Assembly (NCBI GenBank): GCA_031395485.1
Contig: JANNUS010000006.1
Span: 310,001 to 374,000 of the forward strand
Direction of reading: 5' to 3'
Origin: UBA2336 sp031395485
GTDB lineage: Bacteria; Bacteroidota; Bacteroidia; Cytophagales; Cyclobacteriaceae
DNA length: 64,000 nucleotides
Within the stretch, counting starts at the first letter, position 1. The number at the start of each line of letters is the position of its first letter. The notes beneath the pieces were generated by a model that saw only the letters and a list, made by a program, of their open reading frames with translations, had not been told where the DNA came from and did no database searches. This document shows positions 62,501 through 64,000 of the stretch, piece by piece. A program made the position numbers and the translations under genes.

Positions 62501-62875
62501 GATAATTTCAGGCCTGATCTTGTTTGCCAGATGGTTTAAAGCCTCGGCTCGCATAAGTATGTTGGCATTCTCTATTTCGTCAAACTCGTACAGGCGTTTG
62601 TATGACATTGGAAAGAGAAGAAAATCCTTTCCCAGCAGATTTTGAAGATCGTTTTGAAAATAGGAGGCCTCTTCTTTATCCTGAAGAATAACTATATAAT
62701 CCTGGGGATGTAGCTTGAAAGCGCTGGCCACAAGTACGGCATCGAAGCTTCCGGAAAGGTTTTTTATTCGAATATTGGAGTTATTGGGCGTGTGTATCCC
62801 TGCGGCTACGGTTTTAATCACACCATCCGCGCAGTATAGGGTTAAAAAATCGTGCGCCTTCAAAACGAAGCGCAA
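59489..62875 (-). CDS. mfd: Transcription-repair coupling factor Mfd
   Basis: 1128 residues. Mfd displaces stalled RNA polymerase and recruits UvrA. UvrB-like N-terminal modules come first (PQDYIVILQDKEEASYFQND, FVYEAGQFSVRGGIIDVFSF), then the RNA polymerase-interacting CarD-like domain (QPGDFVTHIDHGIGKFAGLE), Walker A GDVGFGKTEVAIRAA, DEEQ box (IVDEEQKFGV), TATPIPRTL, the C-terminal helicase motif NIIESGLDIPNANTIIIN with QMRGRVGRSN, and the TRCF C-terminal domain. Complete and secure. It ends inside the overlap with the 87-aa gene. Confidence 0.97.
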   Translation of the reverse strand: MRFVLKAHDFLTLYCADGVIKTVAAGIHTPNNSNIRIKNLSGSFDAVLVASAFKLHPQDYIVILQDKEEASYFQNDLQNLLGKDFLLFPMSYKRLYEFDEIENANILMRAEALNHLANKIRPEIIVTYPEALSEKVINKRALATNTFSVKLKEKLDITFLEEFLHNYDFEKTDFVYEAGQFSVRGGIIDVFSFAYELPYRIELFGDEVDSIRTFDPGSQLSVEVLDHVNIIPNVQTRLMQEERQSFLDFISPKTKLWFKDFQLTLDVLDKSFEKAQASFDKIIQQSGTQVVLQPEHLFDPGTVFQQKTESFQRIEFGSRFILPKGATFDLPSSAQPSFNKNFELLAGNLMEHQAQGYTNFIAADMPKQLDRLKGIFEEIHPELDFKPMEFALRQGFVDQTLKIVCYTDHQIFERFHRYRAREKFSKSKALTLRELHTLQPGDFVTHIDHGIGKFAGLEKKEVNGHEQESIRLVYRDNDLLYVSIHSLHKISKYSGKEGTPPSISKLGSQEWENKKSKVKGKVKDIAKELIALYAKRKTAPGFAFTQDSYLQAELESSFIYEDTPDQARATDDVKRDMQEPHPMDRLICGDVGFGKTEVAIRAAFKASTDGKQVVVLVPTTILAMQHYRTFKERLSNFPVTVDYVSRFRSDKEIKQIIADVNIGKVDILIGTHRIVSKDLVFKDLGLLIVDEEQKFGVKTKDRLKELKLNVDVLTLTATPIPRTLHFSLMGARDLSIISTPPPNRQPVTTELHTFEETVIRDAVSFELKRGGQVFFVHNRVNDIEGMANIIFKLVPDAKIGIAHGQMEGHQLEKAMVKFIDGEYDVLVSTNIIESGLDIPNANTIIINQAHLFGLSDLHQMRGRVGRSNKKAFCYLLTSPASLLTSDSRKRLAALEEFSDLGDGFKVAMRDLDIRGAGNLLGGEQSGFINDLGFETYHKILDETIQELKETDFKELFAVELSEKAKLIVQDCVIETDLEILIPETYINNTSERLQLYSRLDNIKDEEHLKKFSDELNDRFGEVPSSVQELINSVRLRWLGEELGFEKISLKSEKFRGYFVSNNDAYFNSEVFGKILHFVQAHSHQCKMKDQVGKATLFIENVKSVDVAIELLHHMIGRLSKSANEITSK

Positions 62876-62968
62876 ATATAGATCATGATTGAATCGATTA
62901 AAGCTCTAGCTCATTTTCTTTACAAATCAATTGTCAAGAAGCACAGCCTTATTTTTATATTTTTGAGA

Positions 62969-63481
62969 ATGAAGTTTTTCGTTTGCATTCTTATAATCAT
63001 TGGAGTCCTATTGGGCTGTTCTCAATCGGTCAAAAACTCAGAAAAATACCAATGCCTTCCTTGTGGACAGGGTTGTGATACAGAAGAATATGCCAATCCG
63101 GGGAAATGCCCTCACTGTCAAATGGATTTGGTAAAAAAAGCAACCGTTACTTTTAAAACCATTGAGCCTTCGGAGATCTGTAATTACATTACCAAAAATC
63201 CTTCATGTGTGTTATTAGATGTACGAACCAAGGAGGAATTTCAAGGCATGAGCGAACCAAATTTCGGAACACTAAAAAACGCAATCAACATTCCGATTGG
63301 TGAGGTACAAAATCGAATAGGGGAGCTTCAGAAGTTTAAGAACCAAGAAATATTAGTCTTCTGTTCACATAGCCACCGAAGTCCGCAAGTAAGCTATCTT
63401 CTTACTCAAAACGGTTTTAGTAAAATACGTAATATGAATGGAGGCATGAGTGTAATGACGGACAACACGTGTAAAAAGTAA
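62969..63481 (+). CDS. Lipoprotein with heavy-metal-binding and rhodanese domains
   Basis: 170 residues from the ATG at 62969 (MKFFVCILIIIGVLLGC); lipobox LLGC with lipidated Cys17. A heavy-metal-binding domain follows (YQCLPCGQGCDTEEYANPGK, CPHCQMDLV), and then a rhodanese domain at about 75-168 with LLDVRTKEEFQGMSE and the active loop VFCSHSHRSPQVSYLL, whose Cys is in place. Such domains transfer sulphur or bind metals or arsenate in some cases. The fusion and lipidation suggest a periplasmic metal or sulphur handling role. Inferred. Confidence 0.85.
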   Translation: MKFFVCILIIIGVLLGCSQSVKNSEKYQCLPCGQGCDTEEYANPGKCPHCQMDLVKKATVTFKTIEPSEICNYITKNPSCVLLDVRTKEEFQGMSEPNFGTLKNAINIPIGEVQNRIGELQKFKNQEILVFCSHSHRSPQVSYLLTQNGFSKIRNMNGGMSVMTDNTCKK

Positions 63482-63493
63482 GTGTAAGATTGG

Positions 63494-63685
63494 ATGAAAC
63501 TAGTGCAACTTTTTTTTCTGTTATTAACAATAGCCTGTTTACTTTTTCTAGTAATTGGACTCTTTAAACCTTGGGCGATGCTGTGGTGGGAGGATGTGCA
63601 GAATCGCAGGAAAGTAATTAAGGTTTATGGCACTATTGGATTGGTGTGTTATGCTACATATTGGGTGTTGCGTATATTTTTTTAA
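63494..63685 (+). CDS. Small two-helix membrane protein (63 aa)
   Basis: 63 residues: helix 1 MKLVQLFFLLLTIACLLFLV, a charged loop (WWEDVQNRRKVIKVYG), helix 2 TIGLVCYATYWVLRIF. No named family known to me. Starts 12 bases after the rhodanese gene and converges with the next gene 4 bases on. Confidence 0.68.
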   Translation: MKLVQLFFLLLTIACLLFLVIGLFKPWAMLWWEDVQNRRKVIKVYGTIGLVCYATYWVLRIFF

Positions 63686-63689
63686 CTCA

Positions 63690-64000
63690 CTATTTGATTC
63701 GCTCAACAGCAACAAGGTGTTTTTCAGACTGTCCGCTAAATCCTAACAAATAAAGCTTACCCCCATCTTTCAGTTTTGTTTTCTTTTTTAATTCTTCAGC
63801 GGTGAGCGGATAGTTTCGTGTGATCACATTGGCCTTGCCCTCAGGAAAAATTTTGCTCAGGATTTTAGGATCTGGTTTTACAGAGCGAATCACTTTAAAA
63901 ATTCGCCCCGGAAAATTTTTGATGAGTTCTTTTGAAGTATATAAGTGTGTGCTTGGATGCAATTTGAACAATGAAAAATGTTCCCTAATTAATTTAAAGG
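63690..64000 (-). CDS. THUMP-like domain methyltransferase, C-terminal end (5' end outside window)
   Basis: The frame is open to base 64000 with no start of its own; the visible 102 residues end with IK. KLHPSTHLYTSKELIKNFPG, then NVITRNYPLTAEELKKKTKL and DGGKLYLLGFSGQSEKHLV, match from memory the THUMP-like C-terminal domain of a class I SAM-dependent methyltransferase family in Bacteroidota. The catalytic part is outside the window. It converges with the small membrane protein gene, 4 bases away. Confidence 0.78.
   Translation of the reverse strand, partial: FKLIREHFSLFKLHPSTHLYTSKELIKNFPGRIFKVIRSVKPDPKILSKIFPEGKANVITRNYPLTAEELKKKTKLKDGGKLYLLGFSGQSEKHLVAVERIK

Noticed and set aside
1..64000. 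CRISPR arrays, rRNA, tRNA, insertion sequences, integrases or phage genes
   Set aside because: I looked for regularly spaced repeats, T-arm signatures, transposase motifs and phage structural genes and saw none that hold up.

Overview
The window is chromosomal DNA of a Bacteroidota bacterium, most likely of the order Cytophagales. The evidence is the gliding/type IX secretion lipoproteins GldD and GldJ, a long-form IspH, a DUF4175 protein beside ybeY and mnmG, a Bacteroidota-type YbeY motif, a tiny basic protein beginning PSGKKRK, many exported proteins whose signal peptides end in AQ or SQ, moderate G+C (about 40% by eye), weak Shine-Dalgarno signals and a few TAnnTTTG-type -7 boxes. I see no rRNA, tRNA, CRISPR array, prophage or insertion sequence. 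Both edge genes are cut: a six-PAS histidine kinase on the left and a THUMP-like methyltransferase on the right.

Layout. 1-9.5 kb, mostly minus strand: PAS kinase, an exported propeller/Y_Y_Y protein without an output domain, recG, a translationally coupled nitronate monooxygenase/VOC pair. 9.9-12.5 kb, plus strand: three consecutive thioredoxin-fold genes and a PrsW-like protease. 12.5-20 kb: rng, a 29-residue basic protein, a TPR protein and HU on the minus strand, divergent from mutY, ssb, gldD, a class V aminotransferase and an exported double-YciI protein. 20-35 kb: ispH, a 59-residue SH3-like protein with htrA, RlmI-type methyltransferase, two SDR proteins, M20 amidohydrolase, Rieske protein, several exported hypotheticals, an M50-like protease, a carboxypeptidase-regulatory-domain protein and a membrane-anchored TIR/beta-propeller protein. 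35-41.4 kb: a marR-fadN-fadA-fadE beta-oxidation operon carrying a four-helix-bundle gene. 41.5-45 kb: lipoprotein, outer-membrane barrel and exported WD40-caspase. 45-57 kb, all minus strand: TPR protein, Ig-like lipoprotein, methyltransferase, mnmG, ybeY, an RsbW-like ATPase, a DUF4175 protein, a small protein and an AhpD-like protein. 57-64 kb: comF, gldJ, mfd, a rhodanese lipoprotein and small genes.

The most notable observations are these. (1) A dense cluster of DnaA boxes at 47.1-47.4 kb, next to a (TA)8 tract, with four parS-like palindromes between 49.8 and 54.9 kb around mnmG. I infer that the window holds or adjoins the chromosomal replication origin. (2) A three-gene operon encoding an exported WD40-caspase, an outer-membrane barrel and a lipoprotein. 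(3) A family of AGTCTTA-type repeats that abut or contain the stop codons of at least five genes; three copies surround the four-helix-bundle gene inside the fad operon. (4) A TIR-transmembrane-propeller protein. (5) An ispH gene whose conserved N-terminus can only be reached from a non-canonical start, probably ATT. None of these was tested by a database search here.
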